Positions 42,869 to 51,308 of a stretch of DNA of 64,000 nt are shown one piece after another. The stretch is from Gelidibacter japonicus. GTDB lineage: Bacteria > Bacteroidota > Bacteroidia > Flavobacteriales > Flavobacteriaceae. The stretch's first letter is position 1. Each line of letters starts with the position of its first letter. The position numbers were made by a program, and so were the translations under genes. The DNA is taken from contig NZ_BJKB01000007.1 of NCBI RefSeq assembly GCF_010725055.1, forward strand, positions 1 through 64,000, in the 5' to 3' direction. The notes beneath the pieces are model-generated. The model worked only from the letters and a program-made list of their open reading frames with translations, was not told where the DNA came from and did not search any database.

Positions 42869-45800
42869 ATGTATCTCAACTGCCACACTTACTACAGCCT
42901 TCGCTACGGCACTATTAAGCCCGAGCAGTTGCTTGCGATTGCTTCAGAAAATGGCTTGCAGACCTTGGCTTTGACGGATATCAACAGCACCTCCGCCTGC
43001 TTGGATTTCGTAAGATTATCCTCAAAATACAAGATCAAACCTGTTTTGGGTATCGATTTCAGGAATGGTGTCCAACAGCAATTTATCCTCATTGCCAAAA
43101 ACAATCATGGGTTTAAGAACATCAACGATTACCTATCAGAATTCTTACATAACCCTGAATTGGAAATCCCGGAAATTGCTCCCGAATTGGAAGACGTCTT
43201 TGTGATTTATCCCTACATCCATAAAAAAACATACCAACTCAAAGAGAACGAATTCCTGGGCATCAAACCAAAGGATTTGAACCATCTCAAATTCTCCAAA
43301 TGGAATGTCTTAAGGAACAAATTGGTCGTGTTAAAGACCGTGTCATTTCAGAGTAAAAAGGATTTTAATACCCATCGTTTATTACGCGCCATTGACAATA
43401 ACACCTTGTTGAGCAAACTTACCAAAAGTGAGCAGGGAGAGGAGACGGACAGAATGTTGCCCTATCAGGAATTGTGCGATACTTATAATGAATTTCCAGA
43501 GCTTTTAAAAAACACAGCGTCCATTCTCAAAAAGTGTCAGATCGATTTTGACTTTTCACATGAAAACCCCAATAACCAGCGATGCTACACCAACAATGAG
43601 GCATTGGATTTTAGACTGCTTAAAAAACTCACCTACGACGGCATCCATTACCGGTATAAAAATCCTGGAGAGCGCATTTTCAAACGTATCGAAAAAGAAC
43701 TGTCCATCATTGAACAGAAAGGATTCGTATCCTATTTTTTGATCAATTGGAAGATTCTGAAATACGCACGCAGTAAAAATTATTTCTACGTTGGTCGGGG
43801 CAGTGGCGCCAATAGCATTGTGGCTTATTTGCTTCGGATAACGGATGTAGATCCGGTGGAACTCGATCTCTATTTTGAGCGTTTTATCAATGTTTTCAGA
43901 CAGAATCCACCCGATTTTGACCTTGATTTCTCGTGGAAAGACCGCGATGATATTACCGACTTTATTTTCAACCGATTTAAAAACACCGCTTTGATTGCCG
44001 TGTACAATACTTTCAAGTTTAAAGCCTCCGTACGGGAATTGGGGAAAGTGTTTGGTTTGCCAAAATCGGAAATGGACAAGCTCACCAGAGGAAAATACCA
44101 TATTAACCAATTGGACAACCTGTCTCAACTCGTCATTAAATACAGTACGCATATTCAAGGTTTTCCGAATTATTTGGGTATTCATGCCGGTGGTATTATC
44201 ATTTCAGAAAAACCCATTCATTACTATGGCGCTACTTTTATGCCGCCAAAAGGCTATGCCACCACTCAATTTGATATGGTCGTGGCAGAAGATATCGGTT
44301 TGTACAAATTTGATATTTTAAGCCAACGTGGCCTCGGGAAAATTAAGGAAGCTACAGAGATTGTCGCCTATAACCATCCCGAAAAGCCGCCTATCGACAT
44401 CCATGATATTCAACGGTTCAAACAAGATGCACGTATCAAATACTTGCTTAAAAACGCCAAAGCCATCGGCTGTTTCTATGTAGAATCTCCAGCCATGCGC
44501 ATGCTGATGCGGAAATTACAAGTGGACAGTTATTTGGGCTTGGTAGCGGCAAGTTCCGTAATCCGCCCCGGCGTTGCCAAAAGTGGCATGATGCGCGAAT
44601 ATATTCTGCGGTATCGTGATCCAGCGCGCCGAAAGGATGCGCCCAAAGTCTTACTCGATCTCATGCCAGAAACCTTTGGCGTGATGGTGTATCAAGAAGA
44701 CGTTATAAAAGTAGCACACTATTTTGGCGGCCTCACACTTGGAGAAGCCGATATGCTACGTCGTGGCATGTCAGGAAAATTTCGATCGCGTGATGAGTTC
44801 ATGAAAGTGAAACAACAATTTTTTGACAACTGTAAAAAGACCGGAAAACCTGATGGTTTAGTGATAGATATTTGGCGACAGATTGAAAGTTTTGCTGGGT
44901 ATGCGTTTGCAAAGGGCCATTCAGCGTCCTATGCCGTGGAAAGCTACCAAAGCTTATTTTTAAAAGCCTATTTTCCATTGGAGTATATGGTGGCAACCAT
45001 CAATAATTTTGGCGGATTTTACAGCACAGAACTCTATGTCCATGAAGCCCGAATGGATGGTGGCCTCATAGAAGCACCCTGCATAAATACGAGTTTTACA
45101 CAAACTGTCATTCATGGCAAAACCATTTACCTCGGATTTATGTTCCTGCAGTCCTTGGAGTCAAAGACCATCCAGCGCATCGTGAAAGAACGTCATGCCC
45201 AAGGCGATTTTTTAAGTTTGGACGACTTCATTGAACGGGTCCCGATTTCCATAGAACAGATTTCGATCTTGATAAAAATAAATGCCTTCCGATTTACCGG
45301 AAACAATAAACGCGAACTGCTCTGGGAAGCCCATTTAAAGATCAGCAAGCATGCCTTACAAGAGCAGGTTGTCACATTATTTAAGACTGAACGAATCCAG
45401 TATAAAACGCCAGAATTGCCAAGTACAGCCTTGGAAAATGCTTTTGACGAAATTGAATTGTTGGGTTTTCCACTTTGTAACCCGTTTCATCTCTTGGAAA
45501 AACGTTCGGCAAACCCATTGCGAGCAACAGATTTGCAAGCCCTGGAAGGAAAGATGATCACCATTGAAGGCTATCTCATCACCCTCAAAAACACCAAGAC
45601 GACCAGCGGCAAAATCATGCATTTTGGAAACTTTTTGGATCGTGATGGCGATTTTGTAGACACCGTCCATTTTCCGCCGGTGGCAGCCAAATTCCCTTTT
45701 AGGGGCAAAGGTATTTATAAGATTACAGGTAAAGTGGTAATTGAATTTGATTGTGTCACCATTGAAGTGAGTAGCATGGAACACTTGGCAGTGATTGAAG

Positions 45801-45928
45801 ACCCGAGGTATAAAATCCCATCCCCTAAATCCCCTTCCCGAGAGGAAGAGGACTTTCAGGGCGGAATGATGCCGAGAGTGAGATTAAAACCTAAAAGATC
45901 ACCTATTCAAATATCCGCTTCCCGATAG
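42869..45928 (+). CDS. Second DNA polymerase III alpha-type subunit (DnaE2/ImuC-like)
   Basis: A 1019-residue C-family polymerase, shorter than a main replicative DnaE. The catalytic aspartates are present in PDFDLDF near residue 348-354 and in KFDILSQRGLGKI near 480. Thumb and fingers motifs follow (GVMVYQEDVIKVAHYFGGLT, KGHSASYAVESYQSLFLKAY), then a helix-hairpin-helix region and an OB fold near 890-980. The N-terminal PHP domain has lost metal ligands: LNCHTYYSL instead of HxHSxYS, and ALTDINS instead of TDHG, so no PHP exonuclease is expected. Divergent from a LexA-like repressor and followed by dinB, it probably takes part in damage-inducible translesion synthesis. The extreme C-terminus includes a repeat element. 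Confidence 0.9.
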   Translation: MYLNCHTYYSLRYGTIKPEQLLAIASENGLQTLALTDINSTSACLDFVRLSSKYKIKPVLGIDFRNGVQQQFILIAKNNHGFKNINDYLSEFLHNPELEIPEIAPELEDVFVIYPYIHKKTYQLKENEFLGIKPKDLNHLKFSKWNVLRNKLVVLKTVSFQSKKDFNTHRLLRAIDNNTLLSKLTKSEQGEETDRMLPYQELCDTYNEFPELLKNTASILKKCQIDFDFSHENPNNQRCYTNNEALDFRLLKKLTYDGIHYRYKNPGERIFKRIEKELSIIEQKGFVSYFLINWKILKYARSKNYFYVGRGSGANSIVAYLLRITDVDPVELDLYFERFINVFRQNPPDFDLDFSWKDRDDITDFIFNRFKNTALIAVYNTFKFKASVRELGKVFGLPKSEMDKLTRGKYHINQLDNLSQLVIKYSTHIQGFPNYLGIHAGGIIISEKPIHYYGATFMPPKGYATTQFDMVVAEDIGLYKFDILSQRGLGKIKEATEIVAYNHPEKPPIDIHDIQRFKQDARIKYLLKNAKAIGCFYVESPAMRMLMRKLQVDSYLGLVAASSVIRPGVAKSGMMREYILRYRDPARRKDAPKVLLDLMPETFGVMVYQEDVIKVAHYFGGLTLGEADMLRRGMSGKFRSRDEFMKVKQQFFDNCKKTGKPDGLVIDIWRQIESFAGYAFAKGHSASYAVESYQSLFLKAYFPLEYMVATINNFGGFYSTELYVHEARMDGGLIEAPCINTSFTQTVIHGKTIYLGFMFLQSLESKTIQRIVKERHAQGDFLSLDDFIERVPISIEQISILIKINAFRFTGNNKRELLWEAHLKISKHALQEQVVTLFKTERIQYKTPELPSTALENAFDEIELLGFPLCNPFHLLEKRSANPLRATDLQALEGKMITIEGYLITLKNTKTTSGKIMHFGNFLDRDGDFVDTVHFPPVAAKFPFRGKGIYKITGKVVIEFDCVTIEVSSMEHLAVIEDPRYKIPSPKSPSREEEDFQGGMMPRVRLKPKRSPIQISASR
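45816..45855. repeat. Hairpin repeat element inside the 3' end of dnaE2
   Basis: CCCATCCCCTAAATCCCC followed by a stem TCCCCTTCC/GGAAGAGGA (one mismatch, 5-nt loop). The element is read in frame as IPSPKSPSREEEDF. Similar C-rich strings are frequent interspersed repeats in flavobacteria, from memory. Confidence 0.55.
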
Positions 45929-46015
45929 GTAGACAACCATTAAGAATACGTATAAATATATTAAATAATACACGTGCATTTATTTTTTTATTATCTTTAT
46001 AAAAAACAACAAGTT

Positions 46016-46267
46016 ATGAGTACGAAATTGACATTGACAATCGAAAAGGAAGTCATAGAAAAGGCAAAAAAATATGCAAAAGAGAAAAATCGTAGCCTAT
46101 CCGATATTATTGAAAATTATCTCAAAATATTAACCATGGAAGAACGTCAACAAAGCGAGAAAACTCTTCATCCAATTGTAAAATCCCTAAAAGGCTCTTT
46201 TAAAACATCTAAAAAAATAGATTACAAGAAAGAATTAACGAAACGATTAGAAGAAAAATATTTATAG
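46016..46267 (+). CDS. Antitoxin of a PIN-type toxin-antitoxin pair (DUF6364-like)
   Basis: An 83-residue protein starting MSTKLTLTIEKEVIEKAKKYA. The short N-terminal beta strand, followed by KEKNRSLSDIIENYL, is the ribbon-helix-helix pattern of small antitoxin repressors; the charged C-terminal tail would wrap the toxin. It ends two bases before the PIN-domain toxin gene, the standard antitoxin-first order. The ATG at 46016 is preferred over an upstream frame extension, because a -7-like TATCTTTA lies just upstream. The DNA is clearly more A/T-rich than the flanking polymerase genes, suggesting separate origin. Confidence 0.8.
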   Translation: MSTKLTLTIEKEVIEKAKKYAKEKNRSLSDIIENYLKILTMEERQQSEKTLHPIVKSLKGSFKTSKKIDYKKELTKRLEEKYL

Positions 46268-46268
46268 A

Positions 46269-46694
46269 ATGGATCATGTACTTATAGACACCGATGTCAT
46301 ATTGGATTTTTTCTTTGATCGAGAACCCTATTCCAAATATGCCGCAAAAGTTTTGAACTTATGTGAAGAACAAAAAATAAAAGGATTTATAACTCCTGTA
46401 GCAATTTCAAATATTTATTATTTATTGAGAAAAATTGGAAAGCATGACATTATTATTGAAAGATTAAAACAGCTTCTAACCATTATCGACATTGCTGATA
46501 TGGATAAAACCGTCGTCTTAAATGCGTTAAATTCTCAATTCAAGGATTTTGAAGATGCTTTACAAAATTTCTCTGCTATAGGAAAAGGAAAAATTAAAGT
46601 CATTTTAACAAGGAATATAAAAGATTTTAAAAAAAGCACATTAGCCATAATGACCCCTGAAATGTATTTGAAAGGCAACTCTAACACCAAATAA
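46269..46694 (+). CDS. PIN-domain toxin (VapC-like ribonuclease)
   Basis: A 141-residue PIN-fold protein. The first catalytic Asp is in VLIDTDVILDFFF; the conserved Glu/Asp pair is in the segment DFEDALQNFSA near residue 98, and ITRNIKDF-like ILTRNIKDFKKS closes the active site. VapC-type toxins cleave tRNA or rRNA and are neutralised by the upstream partner gene. The pair sits between dnaE2 and dinB, interrupting what is otherwise a mutagenesis gene block. The frame is intact and all acidic residues appear present. Confidence 0.85.
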   Translation: MDHVLIDTDVILDFFFDREPYSKYAAKVLNLCEEQKIKGFITPVAISNIYYLLRKIGKHDIIIERLKQLLTIIDIADMDKTVVLNALNSQFKDFEDALQNFSAIGKGKIKVILTRNIKDFKKSTLAIMTPEMYLKGNSNTK

Positions 46695-46781
46695 AATATC
46701 TAAAAAACGTTATTCATTAATGAGTCGAAAGCAAATCTTGATTTCCTTTCGTAAAAGCACCCTTCTTAGAAACAGTCTCGA

Positions 46782-46830
46782 TTCTTTGTTCTTTGTTCTT
46801 TGTTCTTGATTCTTGATTCTTAATTCTTTT
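46782..46830. repeat. Seven tandem heptamers upstream of dinB
   Basis: Seven 7-base units: three TTCTTTG, two TTCTTGA, TTCTTAA and TTCTTTT (49 bp), ending 7 bases before the dinB ATG. Unit number and length equal those of the array at 42741-42789. Confidence 0.9.
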
Positions 46831-46837
46831 AAAAAAA

Positions 46838-48055
46838 ATGCTCCACAAACGCTCCATAGTCCACATGGATTTAGATACCTTTTTCGTGTCCTGCGAACGC
46901 CTGCTCGACAGTCGCCTGATTGGGAAACCGGTCCTGATTGGCGGCACGAGCGATAGAGGCGTTGTGGCCTCCTGTAGTTATGAGGCACGGAAATTTGGCA
47001 TCCATTCCGCAATGCCCATGCGCATGGCCAAACAATTATGTCCAGAAGCCATTATTCTTCGTGGCGATGCTGGCACTTACACCAAGTTTTCCCAAAATGT
47101 AACAGACGTCATCAAAGACAGCGTCCCGCTTTATGAAAAAACATCGGTTGATGAATTTTATATCGATTTGACGGGGATGGACAAATTTTTCGGTTGCCAC
47201 AAATTGGCTTCCGAATTGCGTCAACGTATCATCAAAGAAACCGGATTGCCTATTTCGTTTGGATTGTCGCTCAACAAAACGGTCTCCAAAATCGCCACCG
47301 GCGAAGCCAAACCCAATAATGAAATCCGTATTCCCTCAGGCGAAGAAAAACCATTTTTGGCACCGTTGTCCGTTAAGAAAATCCCGATGGTTGGCGATGT
47401 CACCTATAAATCTTTATGCGATTTGGGCATCAAACAAATCAGGACCGTTCAGGAAATGCCCATGGAACTCATGTACAAAGTGCTTGGAAAAAACGGCTTG
47501 AGCATTTGGAACAAAGCCAACGGTATCGACAATTCGCCAGTGGTTCAATACCAAGAGCGCAAATCCATTTCTACGGAACGCACCTTCAATAAAGACACCA
47601 CCGATGTGACCAGATTGAAAGGAATTATTATTGCCATGGCCGAAAACCTGGCCTATCAATTACGTCGTGGCAATAAGTTGACCGCCTGCGTGACCTTTAA
47701 AATCCGTTATTCTGATTTTCAGACCTACACACAACAGCAACGCATTCCGTACAGTGCCATGGACCATAATATCATTCCAGTCGTTCTCGATCTATTCGAA
47801 AAACTTTATAACCGACGCCTTTTGGTGCGTTTGATTGGGGTCAAATTCAGCCATTTGGTAGAAGGTGGACATCAGGTCAATTTGTTTGACGACGACACCA
47901 AGTACCTCAACTTAAACACGGCCATTGACAAAATGCGCGAACGTTATGGCGACAGAGCGGTGATCAGCGCTGCCGGAATGGAAGCACGAACCATTGGCCG
48001 ATGGAACCCGTTTAATGGCGAACCGCCTCCGCTGTTGCCGCATCGGAAGTCATAA
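46838..48055 (+). CDS. dinB: Y-family DNA polymerase IV (error-prone translesion polymerase)
   Basis: A 405-residue Y-family polymerase. The catalytic residues are complete: Asp11 in HMDLDTFF and Asp105-Glu106 in KTSVDEFYIDLTG, unlike the inactive ImuB type. GVVASCSYEARKFGIHSAMP is the finger motif; a helix-hairpin-helix (about 175-205, KKIPMVGDVTYKSL) and a little-finger domain follow to about 350. The C-terminus (NPFNGEPPPLLPHRKS) shows no clear beta-clamp pentapeptide. Together with the LexA-like repressor and DnaE2 it suggests a damage-inducible mutagenesis set. The ATG is immediately preceded by a heptamer array. Confidence 0.94.
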   Translation: MLHKRSIVHMDLDTFFVSCERLLDSRLIGKPVLIGGTSDRGVVASCSYEARKFGIHSAMPMRMAKQLCPEAIILRGDAGTYTKFSQNVTDVIKDSVPLYEKTSVDEFYIDLTGMDKFFGCHKLASELRQRIIKETGLPISFGLSLNKTVSKIATGEAKPNNEIRIPSGEEKPFLAPLSVKKIPMVGDVTYKSLCDLGIKQIRTVQEMPMELMYKVLGKNGLSIWNKANGIDNSPVVQYQERKSISTERTFNKDTTDVTRLKGIIIAMAENLAYQLRRGNKLTACVTFKIRYSDFQTYTQQQRIPYSAMDHNIIPVVLDLFEKLYNRRLLVRLIGVKFSHLVEGGHQVNLFDDDTKYLNLNTAIDKMRERYGDRAVISAAGMEARTIGRWNPFNGEPPPLLPHRKS

Positions 48056-48100
48056 TTAAGTTTCAGGTTCAAAGTTTCGTATTTTCCGCTTTCGCACTAG

Positions 48101-48146
48101 CTACGGACGGGCAGGCCCGCCTGTGCTTCACTACGGACGGGCAGGC
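48101..48146. repeat. REP-like short repeat, copies 2 and 3
   Basis: Two exact CTACGGACGGGCAGGC units 30 bases apart, each extended by CCCG so that CGGGCAGGCCCG forms a palindromic end. Confidence 0.75.
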
Positions 48147-48438
48147 CCGTTTTGTGTTTCCTGACTTCAATTTCAACTTAACTTTGAGAAATCCTGGGCC
48201 ATCACTTCATCAATCCCAAGGAGCGCTAAATTTTTTTGCGAAGTTCACGAAGTCGCATGAACATCATTAGGGTTTCCATCATGATATTCCTTACAATAAA
48301 GTTCGCGCACTTTACGTTTAATCATAGCATTCAATACAAATTAAAGTCTCAGGGTTTTATCGTGAAGAATAAAAAGTAATCTGGACACATAAAACGCTGA
48401 TTTTAGGATTTTCAGGCCGGTTGTTTTTTATAATATAT

Positions 48439-48469
48439 TTTGCAGCTTAACCCATTCCTTGTACCTTTG
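48439..48469 (+). promoter_or_regulatory. Promoter of the HupE/UreJ-like gene
   Basis: -33 TTTG at 48439-48442, 19-base spacer, -7 box TACCTTTG at 48462-48469; the ATG is 22 bases further. Confidence 0.65.
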
Positions 48470-48491
48470 ATGCTACCCAAATAACAACCTT

Positions 48492-49082
48492 ATGCTCGAC
48501 AATTTTTGGTTTAACGTAAAGTACGGCATGAACCATGTTTTGGACATCAACGCATACGACCATGTCCTATTTTTACTAGTCCTTACCGTGCCTTATATGT
48601 TCAAAGATTGGAAACGCATCATCTTGTTGGTGACCATGTTCACATTAGGCCATACTGTTAGTTTAGTGTTGGCCGTTTATGGTATTGTCAGTGTTGATGC
48701 CAGTTTGATTGAGTTCCTGATTCCTATAACAATTTTGGTCGTGGCGCTCTACAATGTTTTTACTGCAGGCAAAAAAGCGACGAGCGAAAAGATTGGAATT
48801 CTGTTTTTATCAACTTTATTTTTCGGGTTGATCCACGGACTTGGTTTTGCAGGCGAATTTAAAATGTTTGTCGGCCGTGCAGAAAATAAACTGATGCCCT
48901 TGGTAGAATTTGCATTGGGTATTGAATTGGCTCAGATCATCATTGTTTTTGTGGTCCTGTTTTTAGGTTTCTTATGCCAAACCATCTTCAGGTTTTCAAG
49001 ACGCGATTGGATTGTGGTATTATCGGCTGTTGTTGTGGGCTTGGTCATCCCAATGCTGATCAACAATGAGTTGTTTTCATAA
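48492..49082 (+). CDS. HupE/UreJ family membrane protein
   Basis: A 196-residue integral membrane protein with about six hydrophobic segments. Features shared with HupE/UreJ_2 proteins are the early GMNHVLDINAYDHVLFLLVL, LVTMFTLGHTVSLVLA near residue 52-68 and FFGLIHGLGFAGEFKM near 115-130, with conserved His in the membrane. Some relatives carry nickel or cobalt for hydrogenase and urease, but no such enzyme genes are visible here and the substrate is unknown. It has a well-formed promoter and stands as a single gene. Confidence 0.85.
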   Translation: MLDNFWFNVKYGMNHVLDINAYDHVLFLLVLTVPYMFKDWKRIILLVTMFTLGHTVSLVLAVYGIVSVDASLIEFLIPITILVVALYNVFTAGKKATSEKIGILFLSTLFFGLIHGLGFAGEFKMFVGRAENKLMPLVEFALGIELAQIIIVFVVLFLGFLCQTIFRFSRRDWIVVLSAVVVGLVIPMLINNELFS

Positions 49083-49153
49083 GAGACGTAAGGTTTGTCG
49101 AAACTTTAACTCTAAATTGTAAAAATTAAAATACATAGCTTCTATTTTCGTTG

Positions 49154-49161
49154 TAGGTTTG
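49154..49161 (+). promoter_or_regulatory. -7 promoter box of the dCMP deaminase-protease operon
   Basis: TAGGTTTG (TAnnTTTG), 35 bases before the ATG. Confidence 0.5.
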
Positions 49162-49196
49162 CATGAGAACTAGCGACCAAATAATTAAATTAATTA

Positions 49197-49631
49197 ATGT
49201 CAAATAAAAAACAGTTACGCTACGACAAAGCATATTTAAGAATCGCAAAAGAATGGGGCAAATTATCCCATTGCAAGCGCAAGCAGGTTGGTGCACTCAT
49301 AGTAAAGGACAGGATGATCATCTCCGATGGCTATAACGGCACACCCACTGGTTTTGAGAACACTTGTGAAGATGATGAAGGTTACACAAAATGGTACGTT
49401 CTCCATGCCGAAGCCAATGCCATTTTAAAAGTAGCGGCCTCAACACAGTCTTGTAAAGGTGCGACTTTATATATTACATTATCACCTTGTAAAGAATGCA
49501 GCAAATTGATCCATCAAGCTGGCATTATTCGTGTTGTATATCACCAAGGTTACAAAGATGATTCCGGGCTTGCGTTTTTGGCCAAGGCCGGAATAGAATT
49601 AAAACTTATTGAAGAATTAACTACAGAATGA
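49197..49631 (+). CDS. dCMP/cytidine deaminase family protein (ComEB-like)
   Basis: A 144-residue zinc-dependent deaminase. The zinc and proton-shuttle motif HAEANAIL (near residue 81-88) and TLSPCKECSKLI (near 97-108) are intact, and SDGYNGTPTGFENTCEDDEG near 44-63 is typical of deoxycytidylate deaminases, which make dUMP for thymidylate synthesis. The stop overlaps the start of the S41 protease gene by four bases (ATGA), so both are translated from one mRNA; the combination is frequent in flavobacteria as I recall it. Confidence 0.92.
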   Translation: MSNKKQLRYDKAYLRIAKEWGKLSHCKRKQVGALIVKDRMIISDGYNGTPTGFENTCEDDEGYTKWYVLHAEANAILKVAASTQSCKGATLYITLSPCKECSKLIHQAGIIRVVYHQGYKDDSGLAFLAKAGIELKLIEELTTE

Positions 49632-51220
49632 CGTCTAGGAAAAAATACATTCCATTGATTATTGGTGTTGCCATTGCAGCCGGTGTCTTTATTGGTGGAA
49701 AATTAAATTTCACAGATACTTCAGATCGCCTGTTCACTTCAAACAGCAAAAAAGACAAGCTCAATCGGCTTATTGATTATATTGATTTTGAATATGTAGA
49801 CAATGTAAACACCGATAGCATTGTGGATGTGACCGTCAATGGTATTTTAGACAAACTCGATCCGCATTCCGTGTACATTCCTAAAAACGAAATGCAACGC
49901 GTCAGTGAAAACATGAAAGGCGATTTTGTGGGGATCGGTGTTAGTTTTTATACCTACAAAGACACCATAGCAGTCATCAGACCGCTTTCTGGAGGACCAA
50001 GTGAAAAAGCAGGAATTAAAAGTGGTGACCGAATTATTATGGCCGATGGTGACTCCATTTTTGGACATCAATGGAGCAATGAAGACATTATAAAGAAATT
50101 AAAAGGCGATAAAAACTCTAAAATAAATCTAAAAGTTTACCGAAAAGGACATCAAGGACTACTGGATTTTACAGTAAAACGCACCAGTATCCCGATCAAA
50201 AGTGTAGATGCATCTTATATGATCACAAAAGACTTGGGATATATCAAAATCAATCGATTTGCCGAGTCCACATATAAAGAATTCAAACAAGCTCTGGATG
50301 ATCTGCAAGATGAAGGCGCTACCAAGTTAGTTCTGGACTTGAGAGATAATCCAGGTGGCTTTTTAGGAATTGCCGAACAAATTGTGGACGAGTTTTTGGA
50401 AGATGGTAAATTGATCCTTTTCACAAAAAACAAATCTGGCCGGATTGAAAAAAGTTACGCCACACGTAAAGGCGATTTCGAAGAAGGTGAAGTGTTTGTT
50501 TTGATCAACGAAAACTCAGCTTCGGCCAGTGAAATTGTTGCTGGTGCCCTACAAGACAACGATAAAGGTACTATCATAGGACGCAGAAGCTATGGCAAAG
50601 GCCTTGTACAACGTGAAATGGCATTGGGTGATGGAAGCGCCGTACGCTTGACAGTATCGAGATATTACACCCCAACCGGACGCTCCATACAACGCCCTTA
50701 TGACAACGGACACAATCAAGAATACTACAACGATTATTACAAGCGTAGAAGTAGTGGCGAACTCAATGATGAAACCAACATACAAGTGGCGGATTCCTTA
50801 AAGTTCACCACCCCAAAAGGAAAAGTAGTTTATGGTGGTGGGGGCATTATTCCTGATGTTTTTGTGCCTTTAGATTCAAGCATCCAAAACGAAACCCTAA
50901 ATTACATCAGGCAAAGCGGCCTTATCAGTTATTTTGTTTTTGAAGAACTTGACAAAGACCGTGAGAGCTATGAGGGGGTAAGCCAACAGGATTTCATTAC
51001 TAATTTTGAGGTCAGTGATGATATTGTGATCAGATTCCAAGAATATTTGAATGAAAAACACAGAGCAAACGTGACTTTTGTGGCATACAATAAAGAAATG
51101 AAGCAGCTAATCAAAGCAGCCTTGGCCGATCAATTATATGGCTCAAATGCTTCTGAGGAAATTTTAAATGCTACCGATGATATGATTGAAGAAGTGATGA
51201 GATTGATCGAGAACAGGTAG
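49628..51220 (+). CDS. C-terminal processing protease, S41 family
   Basis: A 530-residue periplasmic serine protease anchored or exported by the N-terminal hydrophobic segment (IPLIIGVAIAAGVFIGG). A PDZ domain spans about 85-170 (GDFVGIGVSFYTYKDTIAVI, GPSEKAGIKSGDRII). The protease domain has DLRDNPGGFLGIAEQIVDEF, the nucleophile Ser in NENSASASEIVAGAL near residue 296 and the catalytic Lys in GRRSYGKGLVQ near 322. A C-terminal helical region (about 400-530) is usual in Bacteroidota CtpA proteins. It degrades or trims envelope proteins from their C-termini. Coupled to the upstream deaminase gene by a 4-base overlap. Confidence 0.95.
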   Translation: MTSRKKYIPLIIGVAIAAGVFIGGKLNFTDTSDRLFTSNSKKDKLNRLIDYIDFEYVDNVNTDSIVDVTVNGILDKLDPHSVYIPKNEMQRVSENMKGDFVGIGVSFYTYKDTIAVIRPLSGGPSEKAGIKSGDRIIMADGDSIFGHQWSNEDIIKKLKGDKNSKINLKVYRKGHQGLLDFTVKRTSIPIKSVDASYMITKDLGYIKINRFAESTYKEFKQALDDLQDEGATKLVLDLRDNPGGFLGIAEQIVDEFLEDGKLILFTKNKSGRIEKSYATRKGDFEEGEVFVLINENSASASEIVAGALQDNDKGTIIGRRSYGKGLVQREMALGDGSAVRLTVSRYYTPTGRSIQRPYDNGHNQEYYNDYYKRRSSGELNDETNIQVADSLKFTTPKGKVVYGGGGIIPDVFVPLDSSIQNETLNYIRQSGLISYFVFEELDKDRESYEGVSQQDFITNFEVSDDIVIRFQEYLNEKHRANVTFVAYNKEMKQLIKAALADQLYGSNASEEILNATDDMIEEVMRLIENR

Positions 51221-51308
51221 AAGCGTTATTCTTTATTTTATATTATTATTGGTTTTTAAAGATATCGCTCTTAATCACCATTGAAAGCCAGCATCTCTTT
51301 GACTTAGA

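Larger units (their letters stand above)
48056..48491. other. Intergenic region with REP-like repeats
   Basis: Contains two copies of the CTACGGACGGGCAGGC repeat (48101-48146) and the hupE-like promoter. On the minus strand a short open stretch (48326 down to about 48250) is interrupted by a stop; it has no recognisable family and may be debris. Confidence 0.5.

Noticed and set aside
48250-48328. Short minus-strand open stretch in the dinB-hupE gap
   Set aside because: Interrupted by a stop and matching no family I know; too little to call a gene or pseudogene.
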